Assembly (NCBI GenBank): GCA_025453745.1
Contig: JALOPS010000015.1
Span: 1-43,652 of the forward strand
Direction of reading: 5' to 3'
From: Gemmatimonadaceae bacterium
GTDB lineage: Bacteria; Gemmatimonadota; Gemmatimonadetes; Gemmatimonadales; Gemmatimonadaceae
Length of the DNA: 43,652 nt
Position 1 is the stretch's first letter; each line of letters opens with the position of its first letter. The notes beneath the pieces were generated by a model. The model saw only the letters and a program-made list of their open reading frames with translations, ran no database searches and was not told where the DNA came from. Both the position numbers and the translations under genes were made by a program. Below, piece after piece: positions 1 to 7,310 of this stretch.

Positions 1-862
1 ATCCCCATACGATGAACGAGGCCTGCAGGGCAACGCTGACGCGCGCGAGTTGATATCGACGACGCATCAACGCCCAGAGCGTGGCGATTGCCGCACAGGC
101 CGTGGCCACGTGCACGAACACGGCGACCGAGCCCGTGGTCAGGCCGCGCCCGACGAGCGGTGCCTCCGCCCACGCCAGGGCAAAGGCGACAAACGCCGAC
201 ACGGCGACCACGACCGCGCTCACCAGCGCACGTCGGCGGAAATCCTCACGGAGCGCTTCGTGCCCGGCCTCGACGCAGAGGTACACGGCTGCCAGATGCG
301 CAAAGAGCGCGAGGGTGAGCACCCCGACGCTCCAGGCGAATGGGGTGTTCCACGGGGCGATGAAGCGGGTGACGAAATCGGTGCGGGCCAGATCGAGTGT
401 GGCATCGCGCGCGACGCCACCATCGGCAACGGCGCCCACACAGATGCCGAGCAGCACGGGGGTCACCGCACTGGCGATGGCGAAGATCGCCCCCCACCGT
501 CGCTGCACCACGTCGGTGCGCGCGTCGTACGTGCGAAAGGTGAACGCCGAGCCGCGCAGCACGACGCCGACGAGCATGAGCGTGAGCGGGATGTGCAGCA
601 CCGTGCTGATCGCGGCGTATGCGCCGGGGAAGCAGGTGAAGAGCAGCACCACGCCGAGGATGAGCCAGACGTGGTTGGCCTCCCAGATCGGGCCGATGGC
701 GCGCGCGATGAGCACGCGCTGCTGGCGCTGCCGCGGCCCCGAGGCGAGCAGATCCCAGATCCCACCGCCGAAGTCTGCACCGCCAAAGAGCACGTACAGA
801 TTGAGGGCGATGACCATCGTCCCCGCTGCCAGATGCGGCAGCGTGAAGATCGTGTTCGTCAC
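1..862 (-). CDS. cydB: Cytochrome bd-type quinol oxidase subunit II (CydB), 3'-truncated by window edge
   Basis: Membrane subunit that pairs with CydA in the bd-type quinol oxidase, which reduces oxygen to water with electrons from quinol. The reading frame is open from a GTG at 862-860 to position 1, about 287 codons; family members run to roughly 335-380 residues, so the C-terminus is outside the window. The N-terminus carries the family hallmarks: a hydrophobic first helix leading into VLFGGADFGGG and then GPIWEANHVWLI (residues about 25-75), followed by further hydrophobic helices. The GTG start overlaps the cydA stop (GTGA), so the two are almost certainly translationally coupled. The short GADFGGG and WEANHVW motifs make the family call firm; which quinone is used cannot be read from the sequence. 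Confidence 0.93.
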   Translation of the reverse strand, partial: MTNTIFTLPHLAAGTMVIALNLYVLFGGADFGGGIWDLLASGPRQRQQRVLIARAIGPIWEANHVWLILGVVLLFTCFPGAYAAISTVLHIPLTLMLVGVVLRGSAFTFRTYDARTDVVQRRWGAIFAIASAVTPVLLGICVGAVADGGVARDATLDLARTDFVTRFIAPWNTPFAWSVGVLTLALFAHLAAVYLCVEAGHEALREDFRRRALVSAVVVAVSAFVAFALAWAEAPLVGRGLTTGSVAVFVHVATACAAIATLWALMRRRYQLARVSVALQASFIVWG

Positions 863-2277
863 GCGAGCGCGCGCGGAGCAGCGGGGAGTTCCCGCGTGAA
901 CCCACTCGAGGGCGCGGGCACACTCACGCGGAAGATCTGGCGATACAGCAGGAACACCACCGAGATCGCCAGCCCGATGTAGAGCGCGGTGAAGCCGAGA
1001 AACGGCACGATGAGCCCGGGCATGGGCGTGAGGGCGTCGGCGGTGCGCACGAAGCCCTGAATGACCCACGGCTGCCGGCCGACTTCGGTGACTGTCCACC
1101 CGGCTTCAATGGCAACGAAGCCCAGCGGTGCGGTGGCGATGAGTGTCACAAGGAACGGCCGAGACTCGGCGAGTTGCGCCGCGCTGCCGCGAAGCGCGGC
1201 GGACGGGCGGACCCGACCGCGCTTGGGGGCGATCACGCGCGGCTGTCGGGCCATGCGTGCGAGCGACCACATCGCCACGAGCGCCATGAACGTGCCACAG
1301 GCGATCATCACCTGAAAGGCGATGTGCGTGATCGCGACGGGGGGACGTTCATCGCGGGGGATCTTGTCGAGCCCGGTGACGACCGCGTCGGGATCACCGG
1401 TGAGCAGCACCGAGAGGCCGGCGGGGATGTCGATCGCGAAGCGCGTGGTCTCTGTGCGCTCGTCGGGCCACCCGCCAATACGCAGTGGCGCACGCGGCTC
1501 GGTGCGCCAGTGCCCTTCCATGGCGGCGAGCTTGGCGGGTTGATGTTCACCCACCTGCACCGCACTCAGGTGGCCGCTGAACGGTTGTACGAGCGCGGCG
1601 GGCGCACCCAGGAGCAGTGCGATCGCAAGTGCTGCACGGTGAAACGCGACGTTGGTCGTGCCGCGCCAGAGCGCGATGGCGTGGATGCCCGCGACGGCAA
1701 ACCCGGTGGCGCTGTAGGCCGCGAGCGTCATGTGCAGCCCCTGCTGGAAGGCGGCCGGGTTGAACATCGCCGCGATGGGATCGATGTCGGTGGGCCGCCC
1801 GTCGCGCAGCGTGAAGCCCGTGGGCGTGTTCATCCACGCATTGGCGCACACCACGAAGATGCCGCTCAGCGCACCCGAGATGGCGACGATGACGCCGGCG
1901 GCGAGATGCGCGCGCTTGGGGATGCGCGTCCAGCCATAGAGATAGATGCCGAGGAAGATCGCTTCGGTGAAGAAGGCGAAGCCTTCGAGCGAAAACGGCA
2001 TGCCGATGATCGCGCCGGCGTACTTCATGAACTCTGGCCAGAGCAGGCCGAGCTCGAAGGAAAGTACGGTGCCTGAGACGGCACCGACGGCAAAGAGAAT
2101 CGCGGTGCCTTTGGACCACCGCTTCGCGAGGTCGAGGAAGACCGCATCACCGGTGCGGAGGTAGCGCCACTCGGCGAGCACCATCAGCGCGGGCATGGCG
2201 ATGCCGACGACCGCGAAGATGATGTGGAAGCCGAGCGACATGGCCATCTGCGCGCGGGCGGCAAGGAGGTCGGTCAT
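859..2277 (-). CDS. cydA: Cytochrome bd-type quinol oxidase subunit I (CydA)
   Basis: Catalytic haem-bearing subunit of the bd quinol oxidase in the cytoplasmic membrane; 472 residues with a short Q-loop, in the size range of short-loop (cyanide-insensitive-like) oxidases rather than the longer E. coli type. Visible residues: His18 in GFHI (high-spin haem ligand position), Glu98 and Glu105 in LEGFAFFTEA, His182 in LHMTLAAYSATG and Met324 in FQVMIACG (haem b558 ligand positions), KLAAMEG at about 249-255, and GRQPW at 400-404. I start it at 2277 because that ATG overlaps the stop of the upstream PIN-domain gene (ATGA) and leads straight into the conserved N-terminus; an upstream in-frame extension would run into vapC. 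It sits as third gene of a four-gene overlapping chain ending in cydB. Confidence 0.95.
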   Translation of the reverse strand: MTDLLAARAQMAMSLGFHIIFAVVGIAMPALMVLAEWRYLRTGDAVFLDLAKRWSKGTAILFAVGAVSGTVLSFELGLLWPEFMKYAGAIIGMPFSLEGFAFFTEAIFLGIYLYGWTRIPKRAHLAAGVIVAISGALSGIFVVCANAWMNTPTGFTLRDGRPTDIDPIAAMFNPAAFQQGLHMTLAAYSATGFAVAGIHAIALWRGTTNVAFHRAALAIALLLGAPAALVQPFSGHLSAVQVGEHQPAKLAAMEGHWRTEPRAPLRIGGWPDERTETTRFAIDIPAGLSVLLTGDPDAVVTGLDKIPRDERPPVAITHIAFQVMIACGTFMALVAMWSLARMARQPRVIAPKRGRVRPSAALRGSAAQLAESRPFLVTLIATAPLGFVAIEAGWTVTEVGRQPWVIQGFVRTADALTPMPGLIVPFLGFTALYIGLAISVVFLLYRQIFRVSVPAPSSGFTRELPAAPRALA

Positions 2278-2708
2278 GGGCGCGCAAGCGGGTTGCGCCA
2301 CCGGAGGCCGCGAAAGCGCCCGAAGTCGGCGTCGTTGGAGTGCAGCTCGCAACGGTGCTCGATGGCGAGTGCGGCGAGATGCAGATCGGTCACCAGCTCC
2401 GCGCTCGCATGCGCGTCGCGGGCGAGGCCGATGTAGAGCTCGAGGTGCAGCGGGCCTGGCTCGAGCACGGAGATCGACGGGAGCGCGAGCCAGTCACGCG
2501 TGACGTCGGTGGCCTGCTCGACGGTGAAGGGCGTTGTGAAGAGACGCCGGTTGGACATCAGGCGCACGAAGCCGAGCAGCACCACCCACGGCAGTGCCAC
2601 GGGCTCTTCGGAGGCAACGAGCGTGCGCCACCACTCACGCGCCGGCGCATGCTGCGGCATCTGCGTCGCGTGCGCGGTGACGAGCAGGTTGATGTCGGGA
2701 ATGATCAC
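2274..2708 (-). CDS. vapC: PIN-domain ribonuclease toxin, VapC family
   Basis: Probable toxin of a type II toxin-antitoxin pair; PIN proteins are Mg2+-dependent RNases that cut specific RNAs when not held by their antitoxin. It has 144 residues, normal for the family. The acidic pocket is visible: Asp5 in PDINLL, Asp108 in VTDLHLAALAIEH and Asp126/Asp128 in SNDADF, and the end RGLRWRNPL is typical of this VapC subgroup. The usual second acidic position lies in WVVLLGFVRL, where this subgroup commonly lacks a Glu, so activity cannot be assumed. It starts with GTG overlapping the vapB stop (GTGA) and its own stop overlaps the cydA start (ATGA). The latter overlap is unusual, since TA pairs are normally self-contained. 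Confidence 0.88.
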   Translation of the reverse strand: MIIPDINLLVTAHATQMPQHAPAREWWRTLVASEEPVALPWVVLLGFVRLMSNRRLFTTPFTVEQATDVTRDWLALPSISVLEPGPLHLELYIGLARDAHASAELVTDLHLAALAIEHRCELHSNDADFGRFRGLRWRNPLARP

Positions 2709-2974
2709 CGCGAGTCGTCCGAGGGCGCGACGAACTCCAGCGCCTCCAGCTCGTCGGCCAGGGCGTTGAGCCGGAGCAGGTCCACGCCGGGGACGAGCGG
2801 TGAGTCGAGCACGCGGCGTGGGAGCTCGGGGGGGGTGCGCGTGGTGCCGTCGAGGTCGCGAAGGGCCTGGCGCAGGAGCCGGTTGACGACCGCCTTGAAC
2901 GGCTCGTCGCTGTGTTCGACGAGCCGGGTCAGGCGGGCGGCGACATCGGGGTCGAGGGTGAGCGTTGTGCGCAT
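2705..2974 (-). CDS. vapB: Ribbon-helix-helix antitoxin, VapB-like
   Basis: Small 89-residue protein directly upstream of and overlapping vapC. The N-terminal strand and helices (MRTTLTLDPDVAARL, then FKAVVNRLLRQAL, residues 1-38) look like a MetJ/Arc-type ribbon-helix-helix DNA-binding fold. The acidic, less structured C-terminal half would be the toxin-binding tail (LNALADELEALEF). Antitoxins of this type neutralise the PIN toxin and repress their own promoter. No Shine-Dalgarno precedes the ATG; instead a -10-like hexamer ends 6 nt before it, with a consensus -35 17 bp further up. An inverted repeat covers the -35 and is a candidate binding site for this protein. Family call is from fold pattern and context. 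Confidence 0.8.
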   Translation of the reverse strand: MRTTLTLDPDVAARLTRLVEHSDEPFKAVVNRLLRQALRDLDGTTRTPPELPRRVLDSPLVPGVDLLRLNALADELEALEFVAPSDDSR

Positions 2975-2980
2975 CGAGAC

Positions 2981-3009
2981 ATCATCGGCAATCCCTTGTG
3001 TGATGTCAA
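2981..3009 (-). promoter_or_regulatory. Promoter of vapBC-cydAB (TTGACA-17-GATGAT)
   Basis: Reading the minus strand, TTGACA (3009-3004) is a perfect -35, followed by a 17-bp spacer and GATGAT (2986-2981, 4 of 6 matches to TATAAT). Only 6 nt separate the hexamer from the vapB ATG, so transcription would begin at or next to the start codon. It is the best sigma70-like promoter in the window. Confidence 0.65.
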
Positions 3010-3016
3010 GGCATCA
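3001..3016. promoter_or_regulatory. Candidate VapB operator (TGATG-6-CATCA)
   Basis: Inverted repeat TGATG (3001-3005) and CATCA (3012-3016) with a 6-bp centre lies across the -35 of the vapBC-cydAB promoter. The size and position suit a ribbon-helix-helix dimer; binding by VapB is an inference. Confidence 0.4.
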
Positions 3017-3152
3017 AAAAAAGCCTCGACTACCGTTCTTGCCACTTGGCAGCTTCCCAGAGACCAAACGGCAACAAGTCACGGTCCCCACGCGCGTCGC
3101 TCGTCTCGAACTCGGTCGGCCCACTCGCGGACTTCGGCTTCGTTCCGTCCTG

Positions 3153-3192
3153 CGCGGCGCTGCGTAAGCTCGCCCGTCCACGCTACGCCGCG
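3153..3192. repeat. Imperfect hairpin in intergenic region
   Basis: Arms CGCGGCG (3153-3159) and CGCCGCG (3186-3192), a two-base mismatch, then four further pairs (GCGT with ACGC), closing a 14-nt loop. It lies about 145 nt past the stop of the 746-residue gene and has no T tract. It may act as a terminator for that gene, or it may be a remnant of something mobile. Confidence 0.35.
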
Positions 3193-3336
3193 AGTTGAGG
3201 CAATTCGGAGGGCTGACGTTAGCCCCGGCCTCGGCACTTCTCCGACGAACCTTTCTCACCGTCCGGCCAGTTGGGCACGGGGTGATGCGCTCCCTCCGCG
3301 CACCACCCCGGTCAGAATCACGCTGGACTACACCCG

Positions 3337-5577
3337 CTACGCTGTCGCCGGCGCCAACACAAACGCCCGCGCCGCGCTCCGATCGAGCCCGCTCTGCCGC
3401 CCCCACCCGTCGGTGGCCCGGTGCGCCACGTACAACTGCTCGGTGAAGCCGGCCAGCGTACACGTGTCGAGCAGGTTGCCCACCGTCTCGCTTGGCGCGG
3501 GGGGCATCGTCGGCCCGGTCGCTGCCGCCTGGCCACTCGCGCTCAGTTCCGGCGGAGACACCGCACCACGCTGCACGTAGAACGAGAAATCCGCGAAGCG
3601 ATTGCGCTGCAGTGCGACAAACGGCGTCGTCACGATCTCCGAACGTGCACTGTAGTTCATCACGCCGCACTGATCGGCCGCTGCACTGAAGCCGACGAGC
3701 GGTGCTTCGATGCCCGCCAGACACGGATTGTTGTCCACGCGCACGGTCACGATCATGCAATTGCGCGCCGCGTCGACGAGTCCGAGCGTTGCCGCATCGG
3801 CCGTCTGAATGGTGCCGGTGAGATCTGCGCTCTCGGGCACGCGCCACTTGATGCCCAGCGCTTCGGGATCGACCTGTACGCCCGCGGCGGTGAAGAGCTC
3901 CACCCGGATCTGCCAGAGTCCACCCTGATCGGTGCCGGTGGGACTGCCGCCCGCATCGAAGCCCACACCGGGCGCCAGATCGGTCGTCGGGAAGACGGCG
4001 CTCTGCGTATCGAGCACCACATTGGGCAACGACCACTGCCCCACCGGCGGGAGCGCGGGCGGAATCTCGTAGAGGTGCGGCGTCGCGCCGACAGTCGCGG
4101 GACCGAGCGGATACTGCTGCAGCACGAGATCATCGCCAATCTCCTGCGTGTAGTGTCGATTGACCGCTTCAGTGCTGTGCCGCCACGCCGTCTCGGGCTC
4201 CGAGACGCGCTTGAACGACACGCGATAGTAGCGCACGCCGATGGTGCGCAGCGAGCTGTCGAACTCGAGGCGCGGACGGAGCGTGCCACCCCATGGCGCC
4301 GTATCGTCCACGAGCCCACGCTTGGCGGATTCGAAGCCCGGTGCGCCCACATGCGTGGTGTCGTTGGCGCCGTGAATGCGCCAGACCGACGTGTTGCCGA
4401 TCGCCATGAAGAGCACCCAGTTGTTGGGTGCGACGATGGGCGGGCACGGCGCGCACGTACGCGCGAGCGGGTGTGTGGTGACGAGCGACACCTCGGTGCC
4501 GCAGCGGTAGTTCCACCACGTGTGACAGCCGACGGGCGTGGGCTCGTAGATTGACACGAAGAACCCGAAGAAGACGCGCTGCCGCGCCGAGAAGTAGAGA
4601 TCGGGTTCGTCGGGATTGAACCAGCTTCGCCAGATGATCGCGGTGAAGTGTCCGCATTCATCCGTGACGACCGTCGTGAGCTTGGTCTTCCGCACGAAGC
4701 GCGGGTAGAGCCAGCAGAAGATGGGACGGAACGTGGCGAGATCCGCCAGCACCGCGCGCTCGAACGCGGCGCGTGGGCCGCGGGCCGCGAGCTGTACGGC
4801 GGCGGAGAACTGCGGACGCGGCGGATCGGGCTGCGGATCGAAGCCTTGAATGACGCCGGGGCGCAGCCGTCTCGCGCGCGGCGGGAGCGGCTGCGGGTTG
4901 AGCGCGACCGCGTCGACGCGTGAGCGCGACGCGGCGGCGAGCGAGACGCCCGAGAGCGCGCGCGGCGGACGCACCACGTCGGGCGCGAGGTCAATGTCGA
5001 TGTCGACCGGCGGACGCGGCGGAATCGGCAGATCGATCGGCGGCCACGGACCGTCGACGATGTCGCGCAACCGATCGATGTCGATGTCGGGAAGCTGCGG
5101 CAGGATGAGGTGCCACGGATCGACTTCCCAGATGTCCACGTGTGCACGACAGACGGGCAGACGCAGCGTGATGCCACCGGAGATCACGCGCTTGGTGAGC
5201 GTCCCCTTGACCACGCACAGGCGGCCGATCCACCGGCTGACGATGTCGGGCCGCAGCGCGACATCGATGGGGGCGAGCCGTTCGATCTTCGGGCGCACCG
5301 CAAGGTGGCGCTCGACGGCGCCGCGGCGCATGAGTTCGCCGACATCGATCTCGTCCTTCTCGAGCGCGGGGCCGACGACGACGCGCACTTCATCGGGCTC
5401 ATCACCGACGGGAATGGCGAGCTGCACGCTCGCATCGGTGAGTGGTTTGGTGTCGAGCAGGGCGCCGCCCTTCGAGAAGGCGTACACGGCGAGTGGCCCG
5501 AGATTGGCCGGTCGCTCGGTGAGGGTGGCACGCACGTCGAGCGGCAACGTGCGGGTGGGGCGTTGTGAAGTGCCCAT
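3337..5577 (-). CDS. Unrecognised 746-residue protein with NPQPLPP / DPQPDPP motifs
   Basis: I do not recognise a function. No signal peptide or membrane helix is visible. Residues about 15-75 look like a small beta-sandwich (AVYAFSKGGALLDTKPL, then VRVVVGP). Residues 105-180 contain LCVVKGTLTKRV, GGITLRLPVC and VDIWEVDPW, which read like an extended beta domain. A proline-rich hinge follows (PWPPIDLPIPPRPPVDIDID), then ALNPQPLPPR and FDPQPDPPR at about 222-250. Next comes a Trp/Cys-rich middle region (WWNYRCG, RTCAPCPP) around 360-390. The C-terminal 35 residues hold an aromatic segment (LYVAHRATDGWGRQS). The NPQPLPP motif recurs in large uncharacterised bacterial proteins. The start is well supported: GGAG lies 7 nt before the ATG. 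No partner gene is co-transcribed. Confidence 0.75.
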   Translation of the reverse strand: MGTSQRPTRTLPLDVRATLTERPANLGPLAVYAFSKGGALLDTKPLTDASVQLAIPVGDEPDEVRVVVGPALEKDEIDVGELMRRGAVERHLAVRPKIERLAPIDVALRPDIVSRWIGRLCVVKGTLTKRVISGGITLRLPVCRAHVDIWEVDPWHLILPQLPDIDIDRLRDIVDGPWPPIDLPIPPRPPVDIDIDLAPDVVRPPRALSGVSLAAASRSRVDAVALNPQPLPPRARRLRPGVIQGFDPQPDPPRPQFSAAVQLAARGPRAAFERAVLADLATFRPIFCWLYPRFVRKTKLTTVVTDECGHFTAIIWRSWFNPDEPDLYFSARQRVFFGFFVSIYEPTPVGCHTWWNYRCGTEVSLVTTHPLARTCAPCPPIVAPNNWVLFMAIGNTSVWRIHGANDTTHVGAPGFESAKRGLVDDTAPWGGTLRPRLEFDSSLRTIGVRYYRVSFKRVSEPETAWRHSTEAVNRHYTQEIGDDLVLQQYPLGPATVGATPHLYEIPPALPPVGQWSLPNVVLDTQSAVFPTTDLAPGVGFDAGGSPTGTDQGGLWQIRVELFTAAGVQVDPEALGIKWRVPESADLTGTIQTADAATLGLVDAARNCMIVTVRVDNNPCLAGIEAPLVGFSAAADQCGVMNYSARSEIVTTPFVALQRNRFADFSFYVQRGAVSPPELSASGQAAATGPTMPPAPSETVGNLLDTCTLAGFTEQLYVAHRATDGWGRQSGLDRSAARAFVLAPATA

Positions 5578-5716
5578 GGTGCGACTCCGAATGGCGGCGC
5601 CGACGCGCCTCGCGATGATGGGGCGCCTGCCAGACGGTCCGGCGCCCGCCGCGCACGAGCGGTGCGCGAGCGGGCGAGATGATGCGGTGTGGTACTCAAC
5701 CGCCCGTCACCGGCGG

Positions 5717-5734
5717 CTCACCATGCAAGGTGAG
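5717..5734. repeat. Small inverted repeat (CTCACC/GGTGAG)
   Basis: Perfect 6-bp arms around a 6-nt loop, in the 271-bp gap (5578-5848) between two minus-strand genes. It could be a weak terminator after fumarylacetoacetase or an operator ahead of the 746-residue gene. Nothing else stands out in this gap. Confidence 0.3.
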
Positions 5735-5848
5735 TGCGCTGCGTCACCAACGAAGCACTGAGTGAGGCGGCGACGAGGCACTCGCGACGATCTGCGCGCG
5801 GGCATCGGGCAGCACGTTTGCGCGCCAACGCACGCGAAAGGCACCACG

Positions 5849-7300
5849 CTACGCCACGATTGCTCCCCCGCACCGCCCCAGTCCGATCCGCTGAAACCCC
5901 GGGCGCTCCGCCCACGCGGTCATCACCACTTCGTCCCCATCCTCGAGAAACTTCCGCGTCTCCCCATTCGGCAGCACCAATGGCTCGGCGCCGCGCCGCG
6001 TCATCTCGAGCAGGCAGCCGCGCGCATCGCGCGTCGCGCCGCTGATGGTGCCGCTCGCGAAGAGATCGCCCGGCCGCATCGGACAGCCGTTCATCGTGTG
6101 ATGGGCGAGCATCTGCGCAAACGTCCAATAGAGCTCCGCCGAGCTGCCGTGACTGATCACCACGCCCTCTTCGCCACTCGAGCGCATCGCCGCCGTGCGA
6201 AGCGACACTTCGAGCGTGATGTCGAGCCCACCCGCGGCACGGTCCTGCGCATCATCCAGATACGCCAGCGGCGCGGGATCATCGCCCGCTCGCGCCGCAC
6301 GCGGTACGCGGAAAGGAATCAACGCATCCATCGTCACCACCCACGGCGAGATGGACGTCGCGAAGTTCTTCCCCAGGAACGGCCCGAGCGGCTGATACTC
6401 CCAGCTCTGCACGTCGCGCGCGCTCCAGTCATTCACGATCACCACACCAAAGACGTGCGCGTCGGCCTCGCCGATGGGAATCGGGGTACCCATCGCGTTT
6501 TCGCCGGCCACGAACACACCGAGCTCCAATTCATAGTCGAGCGAACGCGACGGGCCCACGCTCGGCGCCGAGTCGTCGGGCCCTTTGCGCTGGCCCATGG
6601 GGCGACGCACGGGGGTGCCGCTCACCACGATGCTCGACGAGCGCCCGTGGTATCCGATCGGCACCCACTTGTAGTTGGGGAGCAGCGGATTGTCGGGGCG
6701 AAAGAGCGATCCTACGAGTGTCGCATGATGAATCGACGCGTAAAAGTCGGTGTAGTCGCCCACATCCACCGGCAGCAGCAGCTCCGCCTGCGCCATGGGG
6801 ACGAGAATCCGATCGGCCACGTCGCGCGCGCGCGGCGCATCCGGCCCGTCGATGCGCAGACAACGCGAGAGCGCGACCCGCAGTGCGCGCGCGGGCGCGC
6901 GGCCCAGTGCCATGAGCGGATTGAGCGTCCACGCTTCGCACGCGACCACCGCTTCACGCACGAGATCGCCGTCGGGCGCATCGTCGAAGACCCCAAGCGC
7001 AGCGGCCACGGAGAGGTCGACGATCTGATCGCCAATGGCCACCCCAACGCGCGCCTCACCCATGCGCGATGCCGCGTCGCTGTCGTAGCGAGGTGCCTCG
7101 AGGCGCTGCACCAGCGACGCGGCACCCGATGGCGCACGTCGGCGGAAGACGCCAAAGGGCAGGTTCTGCACCGGGAAGTCGGCCTCCGGCGCATTCGCCG
7201 AGCCGATCCACGACGTGAGCGTCCCGTCGTGCGTTTCGTCGAGCACGTTCGGTACAGCGCGCCGGCGGGCACGGCCGGCGCGATCGGGAGCGTCGATCAC
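5849..7300 (-). CDS. fahA: Fumarylacetoacetase
   Basis: Last enzyme of tyrosine and homogentisate breakdown, hydrolysing fumarylacetoacetate to fumarate and acetoacetate in the cytosol (EC 3.7.1.2). 483 residues, a little longer than the roughly 420-residue family norm because of the N-terminus. Catalytic and metal residues known from the mouse enzyme are all present: Asp185 in DYTDFYAS, His192 in IHHATLVG, Glu257 and Glu259 in DYELELG, Asp291 in NDWSARD, and Lys311 in PLGPFLGKNF. The start is a GTG at 7300; residues 1-17 are Arg-rich and may not be translated, and a GTG at the VLDETHDG segment is an alternative. It follows the upstream unknown gene by 10 bp, so the two are probably one transcript. 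The other homogentisate genes are not in this window. Confidence 0.93.
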   Translation of the reverse strand: MIDAPDRAGRARRRAVPNVLDETHDGTLTSWIGSANAPEADFPVQNLPFGVFRRRAPSGAASLVQRLEAPRYDSDAASRMGEARVGVAIGDQIVDLSVAAALGVFDDAPDGDLVREAVVACEAWTLNPLMALGRAPARALRVALSRCLRIDGPDAPRARDVADRILVPMAQAELLLPVDVGDYTDFYASIHHATLVGSLFRPDNPLLPNYKWVPIGYHGRSSSIVVSGTPVRRPMGQRKGPDDSAPSVGPSRSLDYELELGVFVAGENAMGTPIPIGEADAHVFGVVIVNDWSARDVQSWEYQPLGPFLGKNFATSISPWVVTMDALIPFRVPRAARAGDDPAPLAYLDDAQDRAAGGLDITLEVSLRTAAMRSSGEEGVVISHGSSAELYWTFAQMLAHHTMNGCPMRPGDLFASGTISGATRDARGCLLEMTRRGAEPLVLPNGETRKFLEDGDEVVMTAWAERPGFQRIGLGRCGGAIVA

Positions 7301-7310
7301 ACGGCTTTGG

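Larger units (their letters stand above)
2975..3336. other. Intergenic region without a convincing gene
   Basis: 362 bp between vapB and the 746-residue gene. It holds the vapB promoter and operator at its left end and one hairpin (3153-3192). All open frames crossing it are short or are continuations of out-of-frame shadows, and none has a recognisable domain. I see no tRNA or riboswitch pattern. Confidence 0.6.

Noticed and set aside
3150-3225. Possible integron attC-like site (hairpin with GTTAG nearby, beside a toxin-antitoxin pair)
   Set aside because: GTTAGCC at 3218-3224 breaks the GTTRRRY core, no matching RYYYAAC partner is found on the other side of the hairpin, and there is no integrase or second copy in the window.
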